Shown: positions 17,066 to 25,162 of the stretch, piece after piece
Numbering within the stretch: the first letter of the stretch is position 1
Layout of the letters: each line of letters starts with the position of its first letter
Source of the DNA: Burkholderia sp. D-99
GTDB taxonomy: Bacteria > Pseudomonadota > Gammaproteobacteria > Burkholderiales > Burkholderiaceae
Length of the DNA: 64,000 bases
Reading direction: 5' to 3'
Assembly: GCF_011605345.1 (NCBI RefSeq)
Contig: NZ_JAAOXM010000001.1
Span: 806,001-870,000, forward strand
Position numbers and translations under genes: made by a program
The notes under the pieces: model-generated
Told to the model about the DNA's origin: nothing
Databases searched by the model: none
The model's input: the letters and a program-made list of their open reading frames with translations, nothing else

Positions 17066-18406
17066 TCACGCCGACTCCGCACGCGGCACCGCCCGCACGC
17101 CCAGCAGCATCGCGACCGCACACGCGGCCAACAGCGCCGCGATCATCAGCATCGCCGGATCCATGCTGCCGGTTCGCGTGCGGATCAGCCCGACGAGCCA
17201 GGGGGTGATCATGCCGCTCGACACGCCGATGCTGCTGATCAGCGCGATCCCGCCCGCCGCGCCGGCACCCGAGAAATACGCGGACGGCACGGCCCAGAAC
17301 ACCGGATGCGCGGCGAAGATCAGCATCGCCGCGATCGACAACAGCGCCATCATCGCGACGATGCTCGGCAGGTGCAGCGTCAGCAGCACGAGCGCCACCG
17401 CGCCGCCGAACGCACATGCCGCGAAGTGCCAGCGCCGTTCGCGCTTGCGATCGGAGCGCCGCGCGATCGCGATCAGTCCGGCCGCACCGATCGCATTCGG
17501 CACGACCGACAACAGGCTGATCTGCACGACGTCGTGGATGCCGAATTCGCGGATCATCAGCGGCATCCAGAACAGCAGCATCAGGAGCGCCGTGGTCAGC
17601 GAGAAATAGATGAACGCGAACAGGTACGTGCGCGGTTCGGCCAGCACCTGACGCAGCGAATGCGGCGTCGGCGTATCGGTGCCGGCGCGGTCGGCGGCCA
17701 GGTCGGCCGCGAGCCGCTGGCGATCGGCGTCGGATAGCCAGTGCGCCTGTTCGGGACGATCGCACAGCCAGAACCACGCGATCACGCCGAGCAGGATCGC
17801 GGGCGCGCCCTCGATCGCGAACATCCATTGCCAGCCGTGCAGCCCGAGCACGCCCGACATCCCGCGCATCAGCCAGCCCGACAGCAGCCCGCCGACCATC
17901 CCGGCCACCGCGACGCCCGCGTAGAAGATCGACAGCACCGACGCGCGTCGCCGTGCCGGATACCAGTACGTCAGGTAGAACACCACGCCCGGAAAGAACC
18001 CGGCCTCGAACAGCCCGAGCAGGAAGCGCAGCACGTAGAAATGCTTCGCGCTGTCGACGGTGATCATCGCGACCGACACCGCGCCCCACAGGAACATGAT
18101 CCGCGCGAACGTGCGACGCGCACCGAAGCGGCGCAGCAGCGCGTTGCTCGGCACCTCGAACAGCACGTAGCCGACGAAGAACAGCACCGCGCCGAGGCTG
18201 TACATCGCATCGGTCAGGCCGAGATCCTGCCGCATCTGCAGCTGCGCGAAGCCGATGTTGCTGCGATCGAGGATCGACACGATGTAGCAGATGAACAGGA
18301 ACGGGATGATCCGCGCGCCGATGCGCCGGTACAGCGCGTCGTCGTCGGTGGAAGCGGCGCCGGACGCGACGCCACGCGCGGCGTCGGCTTGAAGAGGGGC
18401 TGACAT
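17066..18406 (-). CDS. MFS permease, anion:cation symporter (ACS) type, copy 1
   Basis: A 446-residue, twelve-helix major facilitator. It carries LDRSNIGFAQLQMRQDLGL at the end of helix 1 and the loop signature EVPSNALLRRFGARR, both diagnostic of ACS transporters that take up organic acids (phthalate, tartrate, 4-hydroxyphenylacetate and others). The GAGGAG site sets the start at 18406. It is strongly similar along its whole length to the permease encoded directly upstream (18494-19843), clearly a tandem duplication: the two share the stretch LHGWQWMFAIEGAPAILL. Substrate unknown. Confidence 0.9.
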   Translation of the reverse strand: MSAPLQADAARGVASGAASTDDDALYRRIGARIIPFLFICYIVSILDRSNIGFAQLQMRQDLGLTDAMYSLGAVLFFVGYVLFEVPSNALLRRFGARRTFARIMFLWGAVSVAMITVDSAKHFYVLRFLLGLFEAGFFPGVVFYLTYWYPARRRASVLSIFYAGVAVAGMVGGLLSGWLMRGMSGVLGLHGWQWMFAIEGAPAILLGVIAWFWLCDRPEQAHWLSDADRQRLAADLAADRAGTDTPTPHSLRQVLAEPRTYLFAFIYFSLTTALLMLLFWMPLMIREFGIHDVVQISLLSVVPNAIGAAGLIAIARRSDRKRERRWHFAACAFGGAVALVLLTLHLPSIVAMMALLSIAAMLIFAAHPVFWAVPSAYFSGAGAAGGIALISSIGVSSGMITPWLVGLIRTRTGSMDPAMLMIAALLAACAVAMLLGVRAVPRAESA

Positions 18407-18493
18407 CGATCGTCTCCTCGATGGATTCGGGTACGGGGCGAACACGTGGCGCCAGTCGCCGCCGCCCGCGAGCAGCGACCGGCCGTTGCCCGC

Positions 18494-19843
18494 TCAGTCG
18501 TGCGGCGCGGCTTCGCGTTTCACGCCGAGCATCAGCGCGACGCCGCTCGCCACCAGCAGCGCGGCCAGCAGATACACGGCGAGATCCATGCTGCCGGTGC
18601 GCGTGCGGATCATCCCGATCACCCACGGGCTGACGATGCCGCTCGTGATCCCGATGCTGCTGATCAGCGCGATCCCGGCCGCGGCCGCGTTGCCCGACAG
18701 GTAACGGGTCGGCACGGCCCAGAAGATCGGCAGCGCGGCGAAGATCAGCGTCGCCGCGATCGACAGGCACGCGAGCATCGCCGCGAAGCTGTGCAGGTGC
18801 AGCGTCAGCGCCGCGAGCGCGAGCCCGCCGCCGATCGTGCAGCACGCGAAGTGCTTGCGGCGCTCGCCGGTCCGGTCCGAACGGCGCGCGATCAGGATCA
18901 GCCCCACCGCGCCGACCGCGTTCGGCACGACCGTGTACAGGCTCACGGCCACGACGTCGGTCACGCCGAAGTCGCGGATCATCAGCGGCATCCAGAAGTT
19001 GAGCGTCAGCGACGCGCAGGTCAGCGAGAAATAGATGAACGCGAACAGGTACACGCGCGGGTTCGCGAGCGCGGCCCGGAGGCTGCGCGTGTCGTGCGCG
19101 TTGCCGTGGCTGCGGCCCTCGGCGCACAGCGCGGCGACCCGCGCCTTTTCATCGGACGTGAGCCACGCGGCGTCCTGCGGCCGGTCGACCAGCCGCGTGA
19201 ACGCGACGAACGCGAGCAGGATCGCCGGCGCGCCTTCGATCGCGAACATCCACTGCCAGCCGTGCAGGCCCAGCACGCCGCTCATGTCGCGCATGATCCA
19301 GCCCGACATCAGGCCACCGAGCACGCCGGCCACAGCGACGCCCGCGAAGAACACCGAGATCGCGGCCGCGCGCCGGTTCGCGGGGAACCAGTAGGTGAGG
19401 TACAGCACGATGCCGGGGAAGAAGCCCGCTTCGAACACGCCGAGCAGGAACCGCAGCACATAGAAATGCGACGGCTGCGACACGAACATCATCCCGGTCG
19501 ACGCGATGCCCCACAGCAACATGATCCGCGTGAAGGTGCGGCGCGCGCCGAAACGCGCGAGCAGCAGGTTGCTCGGCACTTCACAGAACACGTAGCCGAC
19601 GTAGAACACCGCGGCGCCGAGGCCGTACATCGCGTCGCTGAAGCCGAGGTCGTGCTTCATCTGCAACTGCGCGAAGCCGATGTTGATGCGGTCGAGGAAC
19701 GATACGACGTAGCAGAGGAACAGGAACGGCACGATCCGCCATGCAATCTTGCGGAACAGCAGCGCGTCGTCCGTGGCGGCGGATACGGCAGCCGAAGCGC
19801 TCGCGTGCGCGAGCGTCGCTTCGGCAGGAAGCGATTGGGGCAT
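18494..19843 (-). CDS. MFS permease, anion:cation symporter (ACS) type, copy 2
   Basis: A 449-residue paralogue of the preceding permease, with LDRINIGFAQLQMKHDLGF at the end of helix 1, EVPSNLLLARFGARR in the loop, and FAIEGAPAILLAF in the middle. ACS permeases drive uptake of carboxylates with protons. I chose ATG 19843 (MPQSLPAEATLAH) behind GGAGAG; an upstream extension to 20005 reads into non-conserved sequence. The 87-base gap to copy 1 has no terminator, so the two are probably co-transcribed. The MBL-fold gene upstream ends in its own terminator and is separately expressed or attenuated. Confidence 0.9.
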   Translation of the reverse strand: MPQSLPAEATLAHASASAAVSAATDDALLFRKIAWRIVPFLFLCYVVSFLDRINIGFAQLQMKHDLGFSDAMYGLGAAVFYVGYVFCEVPSNLLLARFGARRTFTRIMLLWGIASTGMMFVSQPSHFYVLRFLLGVFEAGFFPGIVLYLTYWFPANRRAAAISVFFAGVAVAGVLGGLMSGWIMRDMSGVLGLHGWQWMFAIEGAPAILLAFVAFTRLVDRPQDAAWLTSDEKARVAALCAEGRSHGNAHDTRSLRAALANPRVYLFAFIYFSLTCASLTLNFWMPLMIRDFGVTDVVAVSLYTVVPNAVGAVGLILIARRSDRTGERRKHFACCTIGGGLALAALTLHLHSFAAMLACLSIAATLIFAALPIFWAVPTRYLSGNAAAAGIALISSIGITSGIVSPWVIGMIRTRTGSMDLAVYLLAALLVASGVALMLGVKREAAPHD

Positions 19844-19983
19844 GTCTCTCTCCAAACAGGCTGCGCGATTCGGGCGCGCAGCCGTCTCCCAGGGCGTACG
19901 TGCGCCCTGCTTTCTTGTGAGCTCGGATGACGGCAGACGGAAAGACGGCGGAACGCCGCGGCCGGTCGCCGCTTCAGAAAAAA

Positions 19984-20011
19984 GGCGGGGCGCCCTGTCG
20001 GACACCCCGCC
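19984..20011 (-). terminator. Intrinsic terminator after the MBL-fold gene
   Basis: Stem GGCGGGG / CCCCGCC with extra internal pairing in the loop. On the minus strand it is followed by a T run (the A run ending at 19983), 12 bases past the MBL stop codon. Confidence 0.8.
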
Positions 20012-20023
20012 TGCGCAAGCCGC

Positions 20024-20983
20024 TCAGTCCTGCAGCGCGGCCCACATTTCCTTGTCGCGCTGTGCCGTCCAGATGCGCGGATGCGTGATGCCGCTCGCTT
20101 CGTCGAACGCGCGCGACACGTCGAACGGCAGGCAGTGCTCGTAGATGAACACGTGGCCGAACTTCGGGTCCATCGCTTCACGCGTGAGCGCCATCGACGC
20201 CTTCAGGTCGAGCTTCTGCTCGACGGCCTTGCGGCCCTGCGCGAGCAGCGTCGTGACGAAATCCTTCGTGTAGTCGAGGCCCTTGTTCACTTCGGCCGGG
20301 TTCAGCAGCGCGGGGCCACGGCCCGGCACGAGCTTCTCGGCGTTCAGCGCGCGAAGCGCCTCGAGCGTGGCCGGCCACTGCTCGAGCTGGGCGTCGCCGC
20401 AGTAGCACGCAGCGTCGTATTCGACGAGGTCGCCCGAGAACAGCACTTTCTGCGACGGCAACCAGACGATCGTGTCGCCCTTCGTGTGGCCCGAGCCGAC
20501 GTGCATGATCTTCACTTCGAGCTTGCCGAGGAACAGCGTGATCTCGCGCTCGAACACGAGCGTCGGCCAGGTCAGGCCGGGCACCGTCTCGACACCGGCG
20601 AACAGGCGCGGGAAACGCTCGATCTCCGACTTCATGTCGGCCTCGCCGCGCTCGACGATCATCTCGTACGTGCCACGGCTCGCGATCACGTGCTGCGCAC
20701 CTTCGTCGAAATACGCGGACGCGCCGAGCACGCGCACCGCGTGGTAGTGCGACAGCACGACGTGCTTGATCGGCTTGTCGGTCACGCTGCGGATCTTCGC
20801 GATCAGGTCCTGCGCCATCGCGGGCGTCGCGGTCGTGTCGACGATCAGCACGCTGTCGTCGCCGATGATCACGCCCGAGTTCGGGTCGCCTTCGGCGGTG
20901 TACGCGTACGCGTTCTCGGACAGCTTCGTCCAGGTGACTTTCTTCTCTTCCAGATCGGCTTGGGAGGCGAATGCTTTGGCCAT
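20024..20983 (-). CDS. MBL-fold metallo-hydrolase-like protein with altered metal motif
   Basis: A 319-residue protein with the metallo-beta-lactamase fold: GDDSVLIVDTTATPAMA, then the motif region VVLSHYHAVRVLGASAYF, a later histidine in HVGSGHTKGD and FSGDLVEYDAACYCG. The canonical HxHxDH is HYHAVR here, so the first two histidines remain but the aspartate and third histidine are replaced. The C-terminal third is longer than in simple lactonases. The start at ATG 20983 follows GGAA. It lies upstream of two MFS permeases and is divergent from the double-IclR regulator, which suggests a catabolic hydrolase, but the reaction is unknown and metal content may be reduced. Confidence 0.85.
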   Translation of the reverse strand: MAKAFASQADLEEKKVTWTKLSENAYAYTAEGDPNSGVIIGDDSVLIVDTTATPAMAQDLIAKIRSVTDKPIKHVVLSHYHAVRVLGASAYFDEGAQHVIASRGTYEMIVERGEADMKSEIERFPRLFAGVETVPGLTWPTLVFEREITLFLGKLEVKIMHVGSGHTKGDTIVWLPSQKVLFSGDLVEYDAACYCGDAQLEQWPATLEALRALNAEKLVPGRGPALLNPAEVNKGLDYTKDFVTTLLAQGRKAVEQKLDLKASMALTREAMDPKFGHVFIYEHCLPFDVSRAFDEASGITHPRIWTAQRDKEMWAALQD

Positions 20984-21049
20984 GTTGCGTTCCGTGGCTG
21001 CGAGCCATGTGTTGAGGGGAGTGAGCGGATCATCTTCCCGCGCCAAATA

Positions 21050-21064
21050 TTTGTCAATGACAAA
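21050..21064. promoter_or_regulatory. Candidate operator between MBL-fold and double-IclR genes
   Basis: TTTGTCA-A-TGACAAA is a perfect 15-bp palindrome in the 177-base divergent intergenic region, about 70 bases from the MBL start and 97 bases from the regulator start. It sits next to an AT-rich stretch containing TTGCTATTGTTTAATAC, which could be promoter sequence. Confidence 0.55.
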
Positions 21065-21160
21065 GTCGCTTGCTATTGTTTAATACGGGTAAACCTGCGG
21101 GCTGGCGCGATAAATGGCGTCGGATACCATGCGGGGTTTCGTCAACGGAAGAATCATCGC

Positions 21161-22810
21161 GTGCAGAACCACGAAGTCAGCGCAGACGACGCGCCGCCCA
21201 AGGCGCAGCGCGGGATCCAGAGCGTCGAGGTCGGCGGCCGGCTGCTCGACGCGCTCGCGCGCCGGCGCAAGCCGCTCGGGCTGTCCGAGCTGGCCGCGGC
21301 GGCCGACCTGTCGACCGCGCAGGCGCACACCTATCTCGTCAGCCTGACGCGGCACGCGCTCGTGAAGCGCGACGCGATCACCGGCAACTACGAGCCGGGC
21401 CCGTTGTCGCTGCGGCTCGGGCTGATGTCGATCGAGCGCCAGCCGGCCTATCGCGCGGCGCTGCCGCATGCAGCGCGGCTCGCGGAGGCGGTCGGCCTGA
21501 GCGTTGCGCTGTCGGTGCCCGGCGCGCTCGGGCCGACGATCGTGCGCATCGAGCACGGCGGCTATCCGCTGCACGTGAACCTGCACGTCGGCTCGGTAAT
21601 GTCGCTCGACACGACGGCCACCGGCCGTGTGTTCCGCGCGTTCGGCGACCCCGCGCAACTCGACGCGATGGCGGCCAGCCAGGCCGGCGCGGGCGATACG
21701 CTGGCGGGCGCCGAGCAGCCGGTGCCCGATACCGGCGTGCCGCAGGCCGAACTCGATGCGATCCGCGCACGCGGGATCGAGCGCGGCGTCGACCTGCCGA
21801 GCCCCGGCGTCAGCGCGATGTGCGTGCCGGTGTTCGACGCGGCGGGCAAGCTGCAACTCGCGTTGACGGTGATCGGTTCGCCGGGCTCGATCGATGTCGC
21901 CTGGGACGGCCCGATCGCGGCGGCACTGCGCGACGCGGCACGGCAGGCGAGCGCGTCGCTCGACGCGGCGCACGACGCACCGCCGCCCGCATCCGGCCCG
22001 GCCCCGGTCGCCCCGCACGTGCCGCCCGCGCTGGCCGACGATGCGAAGGCGCAGCGCGGGATCAATGCGCTCGACAGCACCGGCGAGCTGCTGCTCGCGC
22101 TGGTGTCGGCGGGCCGCGCGCTGGCGCTGCGCGATCTCGCGGCAGCGGCCGGCATGCCGGCCGCGAAGGCCTTTCCACACCTCGTCAGCCTGCAGAAGAT
22201 CGGCCTGCTGAGCCGCGACGACGCGGGCTGCTTCGGCGGCGGCCCGCTCGGGCAGGCGCTCGGCCTGATCGCAATGCAGCGCGTGTCGCCGACCCGCGAC
22301 GCGGAAGCCGAGATCGTCGCGCTGGCCGGCGCGACCGACATGAGCGTGGCGGCCGCGACGCTCGGCCCGCTCGGCCCGACAGTGATCCGCCTCGAGGAAT
22401 CGGCGCGGCCGCAGCACGTGAGCCTTCAGGTCGGCACCGTGATGTCGCTCGTCAATACGGCGATCGGACGGATCTTCGCAGCCGGCATGTCCGACGACGT
22501 GCTGGCCGACCTGCTCGCCGACGAACCCGTGCGCCTCGCGGGCCGCATCGCCACGCCGGCCGACGACGTGTTCCGCGCGCGGCTCGCGACGATCCGCGCG
22601 GACGCGCTCGATTTCGCGTTCGACGCGCCGGTGCCGGGCATCGGGACGGTCGCCGCGCCCGTGTTCGATCACACCGGCAGCATCCGGCTCGTGATCGCGA
22701 TCATCGGTTCGTCGCGCGGCTTTCCGCGCGGGCCGGACAGCGATCTCGCGCAGGCGTTGCTCGCCGCGACGCGGCGGCTGTCGTGGCGGTTCGGGTGGAT
22801 CGGCCGGTAA
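21161..22810 (+). CDS. Double IclR-type regulator (two fused IclR units)
   Basis: A 549-residue protein that is about twice the normal IclR length and consists of two tandem IclR units, residues 14-266 and 295-545, joined by an Ala/Pro linker. Each unit has a winged helix-turn-helix (AKAQRGIQSVEVGGRLLDAL in the first, AKAQRGINALDSTGELLLAL in the second) and an effector-binding domain (ALGPTIVRIEHGGYPLHVN versus PLGPTVIRLEESARPQHVS). The start is GTG 21161, with GGAAGA seven bases upstream; the frame is open further left but is not IclR-like. It is divergent from the MBL-fold gene and presumably controls that gene and/or the MFS pair. Confidence 0.88.
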   Translation: MQNHEVSADDAPPKAQRGIQSVEVGGRLLDALARRRKPLGLSELAAAADLSTAQAHTYLVSLTRHALVKRDAITGNYEPGPLSLRLGLMSIERQPAYRAALPHAARLAEAVGLSVALSVPGALGPTIVRIEHGGYPLHVNLHVGSVMSLDTTATGRVFRAFGDPAQLDAMAASQAGAGDTLAGAEQPVPDTGVPQAELDAIRARGIERGVDLPSPGVSAMCVPVFDAAGKLQLALTVIGSPGSIDVAWDGPIAAALRDAARQASASLDAAHDAPPPASGPAPVAPHVPPALADDAKAQRGINALDSTGELLLALVSAGRALALRDLAAAAGMPAAKAFPHLVSLQKIGLLSRDDAGCFGGGPLGQALGLIAMQRVSPTRDAEAEIVALAGATDMSVAAATLGPLGPTVIRLEESARPQHVSLQVGTVMSLVNTAIGRIFAAGMSDDVLADLLADEPVRLAGRIATPADDVFRARLATIRADALDFAFDAPVPGIGTVAAPVFDHTGSIRLVIAIIGSSRGFPRGPDSDLAQALLAATRRLSWRFGWIGR

Positions 22811-22877
22811 GCCGCCGCCCGCCGCTTCCGCCATCCTCCCCGCTGCCCGAATTCCCGCTCCTGGTTCTGCTTCCATG

Positions 22878-22899
22878 CGAGGCCGTGCAGGCACGGCCT
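22878..22899 (+). terminator. Hairpin downstream of the double-IclR gene
   Basis: GAGGCCGTGC-AG-GCACGGCCTC, a perfect 10-bp stem 68 bases past the stop codon. No T run follows, so it is a weak terminator candidate. Confidence 0.45.
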
Positions 22900-23029
22900 C
22901 ACCGCGCCGGTGGGCCACGCCGATGCGCCACGCAAAGACGCCCGATATTCATGTTGCGAAGCAGCAACACAAATTGTCAGTAATTCTCATATAACGAAAT
23001 CGCATTTCACAAAGCGGAGGTGTTTCGCT

Positions 23030-23218
23030 ATGATTAGGGTTATCCCTAACTCGCCACCTATACGGGGCTTCGTCATGCAAACGTCTAACATCTCCGACCG
23101 TTCCACCGAATCCGCTGGCTGGCTCGCACGTATGGGCGAGCTGATTGCAGAAGCTTGGGCACTCCACCTCGAGACCTGCGAAGTCATCGCTGAAGCACAC
23201 GCACGTCTGCCGCACTAA
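23030..23218 (+). CDS. Small protein of unknown function (62 residues)
   Basis: ATG 23030 has an excellent GCGGAGG nine bases upstream and opens a 62-codon frame starting MIRVIPNSPPIRGF and ending in an acidic amphipathic helix (MGELIAEAWALHLETCEVIA). An alternative start, ATG 23075, would give 47 residues. The first codons overlap the inverted repeat TTAGGG-TTAT-CCCTAA (23035-23050), which could be a regulatory site if the downstream start is used. The gene is flanked by AT-rich sequence unlike the neighbourhood, consistent with a real promoter. I do not recognise the family. Confidence 0.6.
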   Translation: MIRVIPNSPPIRGFVMQTSNISDRSTESAGWLARMGELIAEAWALHLETCEVIAEAHARLPH

Positions 23219-23665
23219 ATGGCGTGACCACCCGCCAGCCGGCGGCACGATGCAGTGCCTGATCCGCTTGCCCGGAAGCGCGCCACGAGGCCGCGGCGCC
23301 GGGCAACGTCTGGTGAGGCGAGCAACGTGGAACCCGGCCGGCGTTGTTCCGGTTGAATGCGCTCCCTGCGTCGGGAGCGTGTCGAAGTCGCTTTAAAGCC
23401 GATGCCGGCGACAATCGGCATCGAATCGATATCGATTCGGCATCGGCGCGGTTTTGTCTGACGGTTGCCCGGGCGGGCAGCCGTTATCCAGCAAGCACAC
23501 GCTTACGCCGGATCGTCACGGACGGAAGATTCATCCGTGTTGCCCGCCCGGGTACCGGGCCGCGCCACACGCCTTGTCCCTCGCCCGATTGCCGGCTTTC
23601 TCCGCGCATACGCGCAGCTGCATGCGCCGTCGTTTCAACGACGGCCGCCTCTCATCCCGCCTTCC
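23219..23665. other. Intergenic region with repeated CGGCATCG elements
   Basis: 447 bases without a supported gene between the small protein and the convergent Lrp gene. The only structure is the palindrome cluster at 23400-23446, followed by GCGCGGTTTTG, which may end transcription of the small gene. The remainder shows no conserved-looking reading frame. Confidence 0.6.
23400..23446. repeat. Palindrome cluster: CGATGCCG/CGGCATCG around GAATCGATATCGATTC
   Basis: CGATGCCG (23400-23407) pairs with CGGCATCG at 23416-23423. This is followed by the perfect 16-bp palindrome GAATCGATATCGATTC (23423-23438) and another CGGCATCG from 23438. Alternative hairpins are possible, and a short T run (GGTTTTG) follows on the plus strand. 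Confidence 0.75.
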
Positions 23666-24148
23666 TCACACCTGAATCGACGGCACGTCCTTCATGCAGC
23701 GCAGCGCGAACATCGAGCGGCTGTGACGGATGCTCGAAATCTTGTACAGCTTTTCGCGCAGGAAGCGCTCGTAGCCGGCCGTGCCGTCCACCGCGACCTT
23801 GATCCAGTAGTCGTACTCGCCCGACACGAGATACGCCTCGAGCACCTCGGGCAGCGCCGCGAGCTCCTCGCCGAAACGGGCGAGCGCGTCGTCCTCATGG
23901 CGATCGAGCGTGACTTCGAGGATCACGATGTCCGCATAGCCCAGCTTCCGCTGGTTGACGAGCGCGACATACCCGTCGATGTACCCATCCACCTCGAGCT
24001 GCCGTGTGCGGTTCCAGCACGCGGTGGTCGACATGCCGATCTGTTCGGCCAGTTCGGCGTTCGACAGCCGCGCATTTTTCTGCAGTGCACCGAGGATCTT
24101 GCGGTCCTGGCTGTCGAGCGTTTTCGGCGAGCGTTCACGTGTGGCCAT
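23666..24148 (-). CDS. Lrp/AsnC-family transcriptional regulator
   Basis: A 160-residue protein with the AsnC-type helix-turn-helix at residues 10-70 (LDSQDRKILGALQKNARLSN, then IGMSTTACWNRTRQLE) and the RAM ligand-binding domain at residues 75-150 (VSGEYDYWIKVAVDGTAGYE). It is divergent from the LysE-type exporter at 24434 across a 285-base intergenic region, a common arrangement in which the Lrp protein senses an amino acid and activates its exporter. Confidence 0.93.
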   Translation of the reverse strand: MATRERSPKTLDSQDRKILGALQKNARLSNAELAEQIGMSTTACWNRTRQLEVDGYIDGYVALVNQRKLGYADIVILEVTLDRHEDDALARFGEELAALPEVLEAYLVSGEYDYWIKVAVDGTAGYERFLREKLYKISSIRHSRSMFALRCMKDVPSIQV

Positions 24149-24433
24149 GGCGAGAAGAATCTTCTACTGAAAACTGGGATTCTATCTGAACGACATTCCG
24201 GATTTGTGTCGGTTTGTGTGGAAAAGCGGAAGCCTTTTAATCCGGCCCCTTGATATATTTTTCCCCATGCCTGTTGTCCGGCACGCTCCCCGCGACAACC
24301 CCTTCGCACCGGGACGCACGGCCGCAATCACGAGTTGCGGTGCCGGCCAGCAGGCATGCGATTCCCCGCCGCCCGCGCGCCTATCCGGCCGCGCGGCTTC
24401 GGCGCCCGTGTTCCTGTTCCTGCCCTATCCGTC

Positions 24434-25081
24434 ATGTCGTTCAGGCTTTACCTCTCGTTTCTCGCTGCTTCCGCCGTTCTCGTCTACGCCCCCGGCCCCG
24501 TCAACCTGCTCACGATGAACCAGGCGCTGCGCACCGGCTGGCGCCGCGCGCTGCCATGCGTCTGGGGCGGCACGCTCGCCGTGCTGCTGCAACTCGCGCT
24601 GACCGCGCTGTGCCTGAATTCGCTCGTGCATCTCGACGAGCGCGCGCTGACCGTGCTGCGCTGGGCCGGCGCAGCCTACCTCGTCTGGCTCGGCTGCAAG
24701 CAATGGCTCAGCCGCGCGCCGGCCGGCGCGCCCGCCGTGTCGACCGGGCCCGCCGTGGCAGCAACGTCGGAGACCGACTCGCATCGCGCGCTGTTCTGGC
24801 GCGGCCTTGCGACCTCGGGCCTGAATCCGAAGACGCTGCTGTTCTTCCCGTCGTTCTTCCCGCAGTTCATCGTCCCGAGCGCCGACTGGAGCCTGAACCA
24901 GCAGTTCCTGCTGCTCGCCGCGACGTTCGCGGTGCTGTTCGCGGGCGGCGTCGCGTCGATGGCGCTGTTCTCGCACCGGCTGAGCCGCGCACTGCAGCGG
25001 CCCGCGCGGATGCGCGCGATGAACCGCGTGACGGGCGGGCTGCTCGTCGGGATGGGCGCGATCATGGTCGGCTGGAACTGA
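24434..25081 (+). CDS. LysE/RhtB-family amino-acid exporter
   Basis: A 215-residue, six-helix protein. The N terminus has the family signature YAPGPVNLLTMNQALRTGWR and the middle has the NPKTLLFFPSFFPQFI motif that closes helix 4. These proteins export amino acids or their analogues. The start at ATG 24434 (MSFRLYLSFLAAS) matches family N termini; the open frame upstream is Pro/Arg-rich and not conserved. It is probably controlled by the divergent Lrp-type protein. The exported amino acid is unknown. Confidence 0.9.
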   Translation: MSFRLYLSFLAASAVLVYAPGPVNLLTMNQALRTGWRRALPCVWGGTLAVLLQLALTALCLNSLVHLDERALTVLRWAGAAYLVWLGCKQWLSRAPAGAPAVSTGPAVAATSETDSHRALFWRGLATSGLNPKTLLFFPSFFPQFIVPSADWSLNQQFLLLAATFAVLFAGGVASMALFSHRLSRALQRPARMRAMNRVTGGLLVGMGAIMVGWN

Positions 25082-25094
25082 TTGAATTGGCCGT

Positions 25095-25131
25095 GCGGCG
25101 CGGCCGCTTCGGTACGTATCGGCCGCGCCGC
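25095..25131. terminator. Hairpin between convergent LysE and glycosyltransferase genes
   Basis: GCGGCGCGGCCG (25095-25106) and CGGCCGCGCCGC (25120-25131) form a perfect 12-bp stem with a 13-base loop between two converging stop codons. There is no T run on either side. Confidence 0.5.
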
Positions 25132-25162
25132 GGGCGTGGCGGCGCTTCGGCTCGCGCACGGT

